From Caballeronia mineralivorans PML1(12) (GTDB taxonomy: Bacteria > Pseudomonadota > Gammaproteobacteria > Burkholderiales > Burkholderiaceae): a stretch of DNA of 38,640 nucleotides. A program made the translations under genes and the position numbers. The stretch covers positions 1 through 38,640 of the forward strand of contig NZ_AEJF01000227.1 in NCBI RefSeq assembly GCF_001028175.1, in the 5' to 3' direction. Positions 1 to 7,280 of this stretch are shown in pieces (the stretch's first letter is position 1; every line of letters starts with the position of its first letter). The notes beneath the pieces were generated by a model. It saw only the letters and a list, made by a program, of their open reading frames with translations, searched no databases and was not told the origin of the DNA.

Positions 1-355
1 GGGGCAGAAAAAGCCATCAATTGCAGAGACAGTTTGAGGCGGTAAGTGTTGTTCCAGGGTGTAGCGCCATGCGATTTTGCGGTGCGCCAAAGGTACACAT
101 CGAATCGGGATTTCGCTACCGGGGGCGATAAGCCGAACTCAACCCTGGACCATCTTGTTATGCAGTTCACAAAGGTGCACGATAATCGAATAGACGGTGA
201 CTCCGTGGACGAGTTGTTGATCAGTCGATCATGCTTGCCTCGTTCCGGGTCACGCGTCGATGGACAAGCCGCGGGCAGCGTTAAATCGCCGGGTTGCCGG
301 TTCAACCGACACGTTGGAGTTCCCGTGGCCGTGCGTACTTGAAGAGGAGGCGCTC
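1..355. other. No recognisable gene
   Basis: The stretch before the first supported gene has short open frames on both strands. None has a convincing ribosome-binding site, domain or protein-like composition. The only clear signal is the AGGAGG motif at about 345-350, which belongs to the small gene starting at 356. The window edge may cut an upstream gene or its control region. Confidence 0.5.
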
Positions 356-616
356 ATGACCAAACGGAAACTTATCCTTGGCTTCATATGTTGCTGTTGC
401 TTAATCGAAACGGGCAACGCCGGGCTGAACGACCGGAGTAAAAAACTGCTGGAAACGCAAGCGCTGAACGCGCCGCCTTCGGGCGGCGTGGCGAAGAACA
501 ATAGTTCTCCAGCAAACGTCAACGCGCGTCCTAGCTACGGACCCACTCATGGGGTGTTCAGTTCGCCGGCAACCAGCCCTGGCGGCGCCGGCGTGGTTTC
601 GCCCCGCAAGCCGTAG
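356..616 (+). CDS. Small exported hypothetical protein
   Basis: An 86-residue protein of unknown function. I chose the ATG at 356 because a strong AGGAGG lies a few bases upstream and the product then begins with a plausible export signal: basic residues (MTKRK), then a hydrophobic stretch of about 15 residues containing four consecutive cysteines, and an Ala-X-Ala-like cleavage region (GNA|G) near residue 23. The mature part is short, rich in Gly, Pro, Ser and Asn, and looks disordered. It is unlikely to be an enzyme. A longer in-frame start at 260 lacks a ribosome-binding site. The four cysteines sit inside the hydrophobic segment, so a lipoprotein is possible, but there is no clean lipobox. 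The next gene lies downstream on the same strand without obvious coupling. Confidence 0.6.
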   Translation: MTKRKLILGFICCCCLIETGNAGLNDRSKKLLETQALNAPPSGGVAKNNSSPANVNARPSYGPTHGVFSSPATSPGGAGVVSPRKP

Positions 617-830
617 CACACCGGCAAGCAAAATCGCAGCCGTCCCACCGAGCGAGCAGAACACAGGCCCGATGGGACGGCTTGCAGCGGGTTCGTGGGT
701 TTTCGTCGATCATCCGCATGGCCTCTGGATGTCGGAGGGAAAGGAGCGGTCGCCCACAGCAGACCGGAAGCACGTTGCCGGATACAATGCGGCGGCGCCC
801 GATTTGTCCAACAACGACCCGATCCGATCC

Positions 831-1880
831 ATGCGTAATCCTGCTCGAGCCTTCCTTCTCGGTCCGCTACTGAAAGGCGTTTCACGTTCCTTCTACCTCA
901 CTCTGCGCATACTGCCCGCCGGAATGCGCGATCCTATCGGCCTCGGGTACCTCCTGGCACGCGCGGCGGACACAATCGCGGATACTTCGCTGATCCCGCC
1001 GGAGCAGCGGCTGGAGCTGCTTTTATCGCTTCGCAGTCAGGTCAACGGCGTCTCGGACGAAGGAGCGCTGGCTCGTATTGCGGTGGAAGTGGCGGGTCGG
1101 CAGACGCAGTCCGACGAAAAGCATCTGCTTGAGTCGCTCGGGCCCGCGCTGACGGTGTTGTCCCAATTGAGCGAGTCTGATCGGCAGGCCGTACGCGAGA
1201 TTGTCACTACGCTCACCGAGGGCATGGAATTCGACCTGCGTACTTTTCCCAACGAATATTCCGGGCAGATTGTCGCGCTTCAGGAATTGGACGAACTTGA
1301 TCGATACACGTACATGGTCGCTGGATGCGTTGGGGAATTCTGGACAAAGATGACTTACGCGCACATGCCGGGAACACTGAAGGACAGTCCCGAGACAATG
1401 TTGAATCGTGGCATTCGTTTCGGAAAAGCGCTGCAGATGACGAATGTTTTGCGGGACTGTGGCAAAGATTTGCGCATAGGGCGCTGCTACCTTCCTGCCA
1501 CGATGCTTGATCGATCCGGCTTGAGTCCGCAAGACCTGTTGTTACCGGATGCTTCCCGTCGCGCCCGGCCGCTCATGTTCGAACTTGTCCGCGGGACCCT
1601 CGATCACTTCCGTGAGGCCCTCGATTACACGCTCGCTATTCCCGCGTTCTCCGTTCGACTGCGGCTGGCCTGTTTATGGCCGATCCTCATCGGGCTGGAG
1701 ACGCTACTGCTTCTTGTGAACAACGACGATTGGCTGGACCCGGATAAAGTCTCAAAGATACCGCGTAGCAACGTGTACCGGGTCATGGCGTATTCGGTGC
1801 CGCTGGTGCCGTCGAACAGGCTACTCCGTAGCTGGGTTGAGCGACTGATTGGAAGAGTCGAAGCCGGGATGAAAGGGTGA
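831..1880 (+). CDS. Squalene/phytoene synthase family protein
   Basis: A 349-residue trans-isoprenyl diphosphate synthase of the head-to-head type, which joins two farnesyl (or geranylgeranyl) diphosphates via a cyclopropyl intermediate. From the start chosen here, the family opening SRSFYLTLRILP is at residues 18-29. The first aspartate-rich motif DTIAD is at 47-51 and the second (D209 and D213, in NVLRDCGKD) is near 206-213. YMVAGCVGEFW at 161-171 resembles the squalene-synthase version of that block. I placed the start at 831 from the expected family N terminus. The frame stays open back to 549, with other ATGs at 672 and 729, and no start has a good ribosome-binding site, so the start is uncertain. 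No hopanoid or carotenoid partner gene is in view, so squalene is more likely than phytoene as product, but this is inference. Confidence 0.85.
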   Translation: MRNPARAFLLGPLLKGVSRSFYLTLRILPAGMRDPIGLGYLLARAADTIADTSLIPPEQRLELLLSLRSQVNGVSDEGALARIAVEVAGRQTQSDEKHLLESLGPALTVLSQLSESDRQAVREIVTTLTEGMEFDLRTFPNEYSGQIVALQELDELDRYTYMVAGCVGEFWTKMTYAHMPGTLKDSPETMLNRGIRFGKALQMTNVLRDCGKDLRIGRCYLPATMLDRSGLSPQDLLLPDASRRARPLMFELVRGTLDHFREALDYTLAIPAFSVRLRLACLWPILIGLETLLLLVNNDDWLDPDKVSKIPRSNVYRVMAYSVPLVPSNRLLRSWVERLIGRVEAGMKG

Positions 1881-1919
1881 TCGCCGGGCTCCGAGTATTC
1901 CACACGATTCCACACGAAT

Positions 1920-2624
1920 TTACTGAGGGGGATTCGATAAATCGTATTGCACGACGATCACGACCCGACGATTGGCTGCGCGGGCAAGTGGGTCATCTCC
2001 CATAACAGCGGGAATATTGTCCGCGCGGCCAATTGCCGCGAGTCTGTGTGGCTCGATACCTCGATCGACCAGGAACCGTACGAGCGAGCCGGCCCGTGCA
2101 GACGAAAGCTCCCAGTTCGACTCGTATTTTGTCGTCGAGATCGGCACGGAATCAGTGTGTCCTTCAACCAGGATCTGTTGTGCCGAATGCTCCTTGAGCG
2201 CAGTGGCCACCTGGTCCAGCACAGCATCTGAATCCTGCATCAGATGTGCCTCACCCGAGCGGAAGAGTATCTTCGCGTTGATTTCGATCTCGACACCGCG
2301 CGCGCTCTCGCGCACAAGAATTTCTTGCTTGTCGCGCAGGACTTTTAATGAAGAGATCAGCTCTTTCCTGGACGCCCGGAGTTGTTCAAGCGCCACCGTC
2401 CGGGGCACATGAGTATGTGCATCGCCCAGGTTTTTCTCTACCGGTGCTACTGCGAGATTTTTCGTTTCAAGCTCTCGATGTTTGGCCAGTTGCATCGCGT
2501 ACAGCGCGATGAAGAGCACCATCAAGGTGGTCACGAGATCCGAGTACGAAATCAGCCAACGCTCGGAGAGTACCTCGGCGTCATCGTCGAACTTGCGATT
2601 GGGTTTAGTAGATGCCGAGGACAT
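1920..2624 (-). CDS. motB: MotB-type stator protein, OmpA domain
   Basis: A 234-residue inner-membrane protein of the MotB/PomB family, which anchors an ion-driven stator to peptidoglycan. After a short cytoplasmic N terminus there is one membrane helix (about residues 25-46) starting SYSDLVTTLMVLF. Asp29 is the expected ion-binding aspartate, in the same context as Asp32 of E. coli MotB. The linker at about 50-110 is followed by an OmpA-like peptidoglycan-binding domain (about 110-226) with the GHTDSVP motif at 155-161 and the NRRV motif near 218. It lies 53 bases downstream of the MotA-type gene on the same strand, so the two probably form one transcript. It is smaller than the main MotB of most beta-proteobacteria, which suggests a second stator set. 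Whether ions are protons or sodium cannot be told from the sequence. Confidence 0.88.
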   Translation of the reverse strand: MSSASTKPNRKFDDDAEVLSERWLISYSDLVTTLMVLFIALYAMQLAKHRELETKNLAVAPVEKNLGDAHTHVPRTVALEQLRASRKELISSLKVLRDKQEILVRESARGVEIEINAKILFRSGEAHLMQDSDAVLDQVATALKEHSAQQILVEGHTDSVPISTTKYESNWELSSARAGSLVRFLVDRGIEPHRLAAIGRADNIPAVMGDDPLARAANRRVVIVVQYDLSNPPQ

Positions 2625-2677
2625 GATCTTTAGACGAAAATTGGCGCGTTAAATTGCCTGCTCATCACATTCCGTCT

Positions 2678-3418
2678 CTAGGCAATGTCCGCCACGAGAC
2701 GGGCTTCGATCAACTGGGGAGACTCTTTGCGGGAGATGGCGAGAAAGCCATCGAAGTACAATTTTTTAAATCGCAATTCGCTATCTATTCTTGCCTTGAT
2801 TTTCCCGTAGATAGGCAGCAACAGCATGTTGGCGAGCGCCAGTCCGTAAAGCGTCGTGATGAAAGCAACCGAGACGCCCTGGCCAAGCTGAGCAGGCTCC
2901 AGGAGATGGCCTGTTACCTGAACCAAACCCAGCACAGCGCCCAGGATGCCGAAAGTCGGGGCATAACCTCCGGCCTGTAGCCATATCCGGGCGGCCGCCA
3001 TCTGGTTGCGCTCGTACGCGTCCAGCTCCCTTTGCAACGCATCCTCGATCACGGCAGTCGGCACGCCGTTGGCGATCAATTCGAGTCCTCTCTTGGCAAA
3101 GGGACTAATGCCTTCGGGATCTATGGTTTCGAATGCGAGCATCCCTTCCACTTTTGCTTTATGGCCCCATTCGAGCAAGATGGTCAGGTTTTCCCGATCT
3201 ACCGGCTTGGCCTTGGTGAACACCATGCTCAGTTGCCTGACCCCTGCTGAGAACTTTACCCACGTGTTCTGAACCATCACGGCGCCGATCGTGCCGCCGA
3301 GGACAATGACCATGGCTTCTATCTGAAAGAGCGTCAGGAACCGGCCGCCTTCCAAAGTAAAACCGAGAACAATCGCGACAATGCCGAGAAGCGCTCCGCA
3401 CAGCGTTAGGATGTCCAT
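2678..3418 (-). CDS. motA: MotA/PomA-type stator protein
   Basis: A 246-residue four-helix membrane protein of the MotA/ExbB/TolQ superfamily, closest in appearance to the short PomA/MotC type. Helices are visible near residues 5-21 and 33-50 and at two later positions. The diagnostic block GYAPTFGILGAVLGLVQV and the later LANMLLLPIYGKIK carry the two conserved prolines. In the cytoplasmic loop, AKVEGMLAFE at 88-97 matches the region containing Arg90 and Glu98 of E. coli MotA, which contacts FliG. The charges appear kept as Lys89 and Glu97. The gene sits between a cyclic-nucleotide/FliG-like fusion (upstream, 81-base gap) and the MotB-type gene (downstream), all on one strand. This order suggests a dedicated motor unit with its own rotor-like partner. 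No other flagellar gene is visible in the window. Confidence 0.88.
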   Translation of the reverse strand: MDILTLCGALLGIVAIVLGFTLEGGRFLTLFQIEAMVIVLGGTIGAVMVQNTWVKFSAGVRQLSMVFTKAKPVDRENLTILLEWGHKAKVEGMLAFETIDPEGISPFAKRGLELIANGVPTAVIEDALQRELDAYERNQMAAARIWLQAGGYAPTFGILGAVLGLVQVTGHLLEPAQLGQGVSVAFITTLYGLALANMLLLPIYGKIKARIDSELRFKKLYFDGFLAISRKESPQLIEARLVADIA

Positions 3419-3499
3419 ACGATTCCTCGTTTATCTTTTGACGGCTGCGACTATTCTTTCTAATCCCCGATCTGCTTAACAGAACCGGGGACCGGGCAG

Positions 3500-4798
3500 T
3501 CAGGTTCCAACAGAAAGCTGTGCTGACGAGTCGGTTGCCGGCCCGGCTTTTATCGACTTGACCAGTTGAATGAATCGTTGTTCGATGTCCTGTATCTCGA
3601 GCGGATTGATCACGAGGTCACGTCGCATGATCCACGACGTTTCACTCTGCCGGGCCTTTGTCATGACCGAAAGCAGCCGCTCGGATACAGCGCGGTCGGT
3701 CGCCGAGGAGAGCATTTTCGCGAGATCGTAGGTATCGAACGCGCTGACAGCATCAAATAGCGTCCGGTCGTCAACGAGATCCAGGTCCGTCAGCGATTCG
3801 AGCTCGCTGGCAGCTCGCGGCTTTTTCTTGGAGAAATAAGCCACGCCATTGTTTTCAATGTACGTCAGCACTTTGGCTCGCCGGAAAGCGAAGATATCTT
3901 CGGCGATTTCCGCGCGAGAGAGCTTGTCGAGTATTAACTGCCTCTCGACTCCTATCAGGGCCTCGAGGTCAGCCAGTTCTATTAATTCCAGCTCGCTGGC
4001 GATCGAAATATCAAGATCATGACCACCGACTCGTTGAGCACGTTCGATAATCCGCACAGGATCGAAGGTGACAACCTGGCGACCCGAGGTGTCGTCAGCG
4101 ACAGGAGCCGGGCCATTGCCGAGAAACTCCGCGCGACCGAACTCGAGCGCAACGAGGTTGAGTTTCTCCATGCGTTTGAGCATGGCCATGACATGCACGC
4201 GAGGATGGCCGGCTACCGCCTGGCATCGCTTGCACACTTCCGCAAGAGGAATGGCAACTTCATCCGATTGAGACCGGCGGCCCTGCATTTCGCGACTTTC
4301 AGTTCCTGACATCAAGCTAAGTAAGTGCGCATAGGAGACTATGCCGGGCAGAAAGTCAGCGTTTGTGTAGGTCGCCAGGAGTTCGTCCTTCCTCTTGTTC
4401 CGGCGAATCAGAGTGCGCATCAGGTGGCGAAGGAGCGGCGAGACGCGCTCCAGTTCTTCTTCCACGACCTTTGCATCGATCACGCTTAGTCGGCAAAAGC
4501 TAAGCGCCTTCGCCGTCGACCCGCGTGGCTCGGACGGCAGCAACGCCGATTCTCCGAAGCACTCTCCCTTTCCAAGGGTCGCGAGGACGACACGTCTTTC
4601 GTCGCATTTTGTCGAAATCTCGACTTTGCCCTCTGCAATCACATAGATGGCCGAGGTTCCAATATACCCTTCCGAGTAGATGACCTCACCCGGGGCGAAT
4701 GCCCGCAATCTTGATGAGTTTTCCTGGTTCAATGTAGCCCCCGAAGAGTTTTCGCTTGGCCCCGTTTGTATTTGCCGGACACGCAAGCGGTTCGCCAA
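3500..4798 (-). CDS. Cyclic nucleotide-binding / FliG-C-like fusion protein
   Basis: A 432-residue protein that appears to combine three parts. Residues about 30-135 form a CRP-type cyclic-nucleotide-binding fold with an intact-looking phosphate-binding cassette (FGESALL at 81-87, Arg92, Ser94). Residues about 180-225 may be a winged-helix-like segment. Residues about 290-417 resemble the C-terminal torque domain of FliG: LSRAEIAEDI near 293-302, LTDLDLVDDRTLFDAV at 336-351 (VDDR at 342-345), then a DLAKMLSSAT / MTKAR / PLEIQDIEQRFI pattern matching the end of FliG. Genes for MotA- and MotB-type stators follow at once. I infer that it links a nucleotide signal to stator binding, but this is not shown. 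The frame opens just after a stop and the first start is a TTG at 4798 with no clear ribosome-binding site. A TTG at codon 23 (4732) is an alternative. Confidence 0.72.
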   Translation of the reverse strand: MANRLRVRQIQTGPSENSSGATLNQENSSRLRAFAPGEVIYSEGYIGTSAIYVIAEGKVEISTKCDERRVVLATLGKGECFGESALLPSEPRGSTAKALSFCRLSVIDAKVVEEELERVSPLLRHLMRTLIRRNKRKDELLATYTNADFLPGIVSYAHLLSLMSGTESREMQGRRSQSDEVAIPLAEVCKRCQAVAGHPRVHVMAMLKRMEKLNLVALEFGRAEFLGNGPAPVADDTSGRQVVTFDPVRIIERAQRVGGHDLDISIASELELIELADLEALIGVERQLILDKLSRAEIAEDIFAFRRAKVLTYIENNGVAYFSKKKPRAASELESLTDLDLVDDRTLFDAVSAFDTYDLAKMLSSATDRAVSERLLSVMTKARQSETSWIMRRDLVINPLEIQDIEQRFIQLVKSIKAGPATDSSAQLSVGT

Positions 4799-4819
4799 TT
4801 TTCATGGTCTGTAGATCAG

Positions 4820-4846
4820 ATAACGACCCTTCTTCGGAACTCTTTA
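4820..4846 (-). promoter_or_regulatory. Possible sigma-28 (FliA) promoter of the motor operon
   Basis: Read on the minus strand, TAAAGAGT and GTCGTTAT are separated by 11 bases. The sigma-28 consensus is TAAAGTTT, 11 bases, GCCGATAA. The match is 6 of 8 and 5 of 8 with exact spacing. It sits about 20 bases upstream of the first possible start of the cyclic-nucleotide/FliG-like gene, so transcription would begin near 4813 with a very short leader. The position and the motility-type genes below it make it attractive, but a match of this quality can occur by chance. Confidence 0.38.
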
Positions 4847-5244
4847 ATGATGTTCGCTCTACTCAGGGTTTGTTGGTCCGCGCAAAACCCAGGGGCTGCA
4901 GGGAAATCGATCTCGCTCGGAAAACTCAGGCTGGGGATGGGCGCACAACGTTTCTGCCAAAACGTGGCGCTGCGATCATCTGCTGCGAGTGCGCAAACGT
5001 TAAAATGGGTCGGTTGCGGCGATAGCAGGCAGTCGGAAGGCGGCCAAAGACGCGTACGTTGCACTAGTCACGAATGGCGATACTCACGACTGAAACGATG
5101 TCTTCATTTCGGGGAATACCAGTGACTACAACGGCCAGGCCGTCTACGGCCTCTTGCTGCTTGCATCTCATTTAATAATGTAGTCGCACCATTACTTATT
5201 GTGGCCGGATGAAACGGCTCCAAAATTCGAGGCATAGAGATCCA
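4847..5244. other. Intergenic region, no gene recognised
   Basis: This stretch separates the divergent motor operon and the DUF1801 gene. Short open frames here have no domain, no good ribosome-binding site and no protein-like composition. It should hold the plus-strand promoter for the gene at 5245, but I could not pick a convincing -35/-10 pair. Confidence 0.5.
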
Positions 5245-5664
5245 ATGAATCCATCGGAACGCATTGACCAGCTGATCGCAGAAATCACTGACTGGCGTGG
5301 CAAAACGTTTGCCAGCATCCGCAAGAGCATCCTTGAGGCCGACCCGGAGATATTCGAGGAATGGAAGTGGATGGGAAGCCCGGTGTGGTCTCGCGACGGA
5401 ATGATTGCAGTCGCCAACGCTCACAAAGGGAAGGTGAAACTTACCTTTGCCTACGGGGCGAGCCTCCCGGATCCTGACAATCTGTTCAACGCGGGCCTCG
5501 AAGGCAACGCAAGACGAGCGATCGATTTTTTCGAGGGCGACAAGATTGATGCTCGCGCTCTGAAAAATCTCGTCCGGGCCGCTGTTGAGTACAATCAGAT
5601 CAAATTGAAGAAGAAAGCGCCTGCGGGCACTCGAGCGAAAGTACACGAAAGTAAAAAGACATGA
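5245..5664 (+). CDS. DUF1801 domain protein
   Basis: A 139-residue single-domain protein of the DUF1801 (YdhG-like) family, a small alpha/beta cytosolic fold of poorly known function. Family features are the opening helix (NPSERIDQLIAEI), the block EEWKWMGSPVWSRDGMIAVA near residues 43-62, and the following KVKLTFAYGASLPDP strand region. The lysine-rich C terminus (KLKKKAP) is typical of small soluble proteins. I chose the ATG at 5245 because it gives the usual family N terminus. An in-frame ATG 36 bases upstream would add a short tail that does not look conserved. It stands alone between the motor operon and the convergent efflux operon. I make no claim about its substrate. Confidence 0.8.
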   Translation: MNPSERIDQLIAEITDWRGKTFASIRKSILEADPEIFEEWKWMGSPVWSRDGMIAVANAHKGKVKLTFAYGASLPDPDNLFNAGLEGNARRAIDFFEGDKIDARALKNLVRAAVEYNQIKLKKKAPAGTRAKVHESKKT

Positions 5665-5732
5665 AGCTATAGGTTTCTCTCGCGTGTCCCGCTGACTCGA
5701 GTCCTTCCGCTCAGCCCGTCAGGAACGCGAGA

Positions 5733-7280
5733 TCATTGCATCTTGGCTGCAGCGTTGTGCGTGGAGGTGTCGCCTGTTTGCGCGGGCGCCGCCTGTTGCA
5801 TGACCGAAGGCTGCGGATGCCGCGGATCATGCAGGTCGGTGGCGGCCCAGCCGCCACCCAGGTCGCCGAACAGCGACGCCGCATCCAGCAGGCGCTCCTG
5901 CTGCACATTCAGCGCGGTCTGCTGACTGCTCAACTGGGTGGCCTGGGCGGTGGCCACGGTGGTGTAGTCCACCGTGCCGGCCTGATACTCGTTGAAGGCA
6001 ATCTCGGCGCCCCGGTTCGCGTCGCGCACGAGCGACTCCAGCACGACCGACTGTTCGGCCAGGATCCGCAAGCCGGACAGGTCGTTCTCCACGTCCTGGA
6101 AGGCAGTCAGCACCGTGCCGCGGTAATTGGCGACGGTCGCGTCGTAAGCCGCCTTCGCCGCGTCCACGTCCGCATTGCGCAAGCCGCCGTCAAAGATCGT
6201 TTCGGTGGCGCTGCCGCCGAGTGACCAGACGTAGTTGCTCACGTGCAGCAGCCCGGACAACGGCGACTGCGTGAAGCCGCTCAGCGCCGAGAGGGAAACC
6301 GTCGGGTAATAGGCCGACACGGTCACGCCGATCGCCGCGTTCTGCGCGGCCATCTGGCGCTCGGCGGCGGCGATGTCGGGGCGACGCTCGAGCAGCGTCG
6401 ACGGCACGCCGACCGGCACTGTGGGCAGGGTCGGCATCGCGGTGCTGTGCGGGATCGAAAGCTCTTCCGGATTCTTGCCTACCAGCACGGCAATCGCATG
6501 CGCGTCTTGAGCGCGCGCTACGCCGAGCGCGATCAGGCTGGATTGCGCCGATTCGAGCTGGGTGCGTGCGGTGATCAGGTCGGACGGCGCGATGGTGCCC
6601 GCCTTGTCCTGGTCGGCAATCACGTCGAGAAAGTGCTGATACGCCTGGACCGTCTTCTGCAGCAGGTCGATATTGGCGTCGCTGGTGCGCAGGTCGATGA
6701 TGGCCGTGGCGAGCGCCACCTGCTCGGAGAGCGTCGCATTGGCGAGCGTCGCTTCGCTCGCTTGCGCAGTCGCGGCGTTTTCTTCGATCGTGCGGCGCAC
6801 CTGGCCCCACAGGTCCGGCGCCCAACTGACGTCGCCTTCGAGCGAACCCGAGTTGATAACCTTGGCCGCGTTGCCGCTCGCGCTACGCGACTTGGTGGAC
6901 GAGCCGGTTACGCCGATCGTCGGGAACAGGCTGGAGCGTGCAACCCGCACTTCAGCCAGCGCTTCCTGATAGTTCGCGTAGTCCTGGCGCACGGTCTGGT
7001 TGGACACCGACACCAGTGGTTCTAGCTGGTCGATCAGCGGATCGTTAAAGGCGGTCCACCATTGGCCCTTCGGTCCGGCTGCGGCCGGCTCGGCTTGCGT
7101 CCAGCCCGGCAGCTCCGCGTAGGTGGCGGGCACGTTGACTTGCGGCCGGTGGTAGTCCGGGCCGACCATGCAGCCGCTGACCAGCAGGGCCAGCGTCGCG
7201 ACGGCCAAGGGTCGAAGGGGGCCAAGGTGGCTAAAGTGACTTAGCGGCCCAACGTGTTTACAGAAAATCGTCATCTTCAT
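5733..7280 (-). CDS. RND efflux outer-membrane lipoprotein, NodT/OprM family
   Basis: A 515-residue TolC-like outer-membrane channel of the NodT family that would complete the tripartite pump. The ATG at 7280 overlaps the stop of the upstream permease gene as ATGA, which fixes the start and implies coupled translation. An N-terminal signal with a lipobox (LVSGC, Cys37) is followed by the family sequence MVGPDYHRPQV. Two repeats of the long-helix channel fold follow, with the usual RPDIAAAERQMAAQNAAIGV block in the second half. The C-terminal tail is Gln- and Ala-rich. It is the last gene of the mdtA-mdtB-mdtC-oprM operon and meets the DUF1801 gene tail to tail. Substrate is not evident. Confidence 0.93.
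   Translation of the reverse strand: MKMTIFCKHVGPLSHFSHLGPLRPLAVATLALLVSGCMVGPDYHRPQVNVPATYAELPGWTQAEPAAAGPKGQWWTAFNDPLIDQLEPLVSVSNQTVRQDYANYQEALAEVRVARSSLFPTIGVTGSSTKSRSASGNAAKVINSGSLEGDVSWAPDLWGQVRRTIEENAATAQASEATLANATLSEQVALATAIIDLRTSDANIDLLQKTVQAYQHFLDVIADQDKAGTIAPSDLITARTQLESAQSSLIALGVARAQDAHAIAVLVGKNPEELSIPHSTAMPTLPTVPVGVPSTLLERRPDIAAAERQMAAQNAAIGVTVSAYYPTVSLSALSGFTQSPLSGLLHVSNYVWSLGGSATETIFDGGLRNADVDAAKAAYDATVANYRGTVLTAFQDVENDLSGLRILAEQSVVLESLVRDANRGAEIAFNEYQAGTVDYTTVATAQATQLSSQQTALNVQQERLLDAASLFGDLGGGWAATDLHDPRHPQPSVMQQAAPAQTGDTSTHNAAAKMQ

Noticed and set aside
1023..1532. Minus-strand frame opposite the squalene-synthase gene
   Set aside because: It is a shadow of the well-supported plus-strand gene and has no recognisable sequence.
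4766..5125. A 119-codon plus-strand frame upstream of DUF1801
   Set aside because: It overlaps the start of the motor operon on the other strand, is not protein-like and has no ribosome-binding site.
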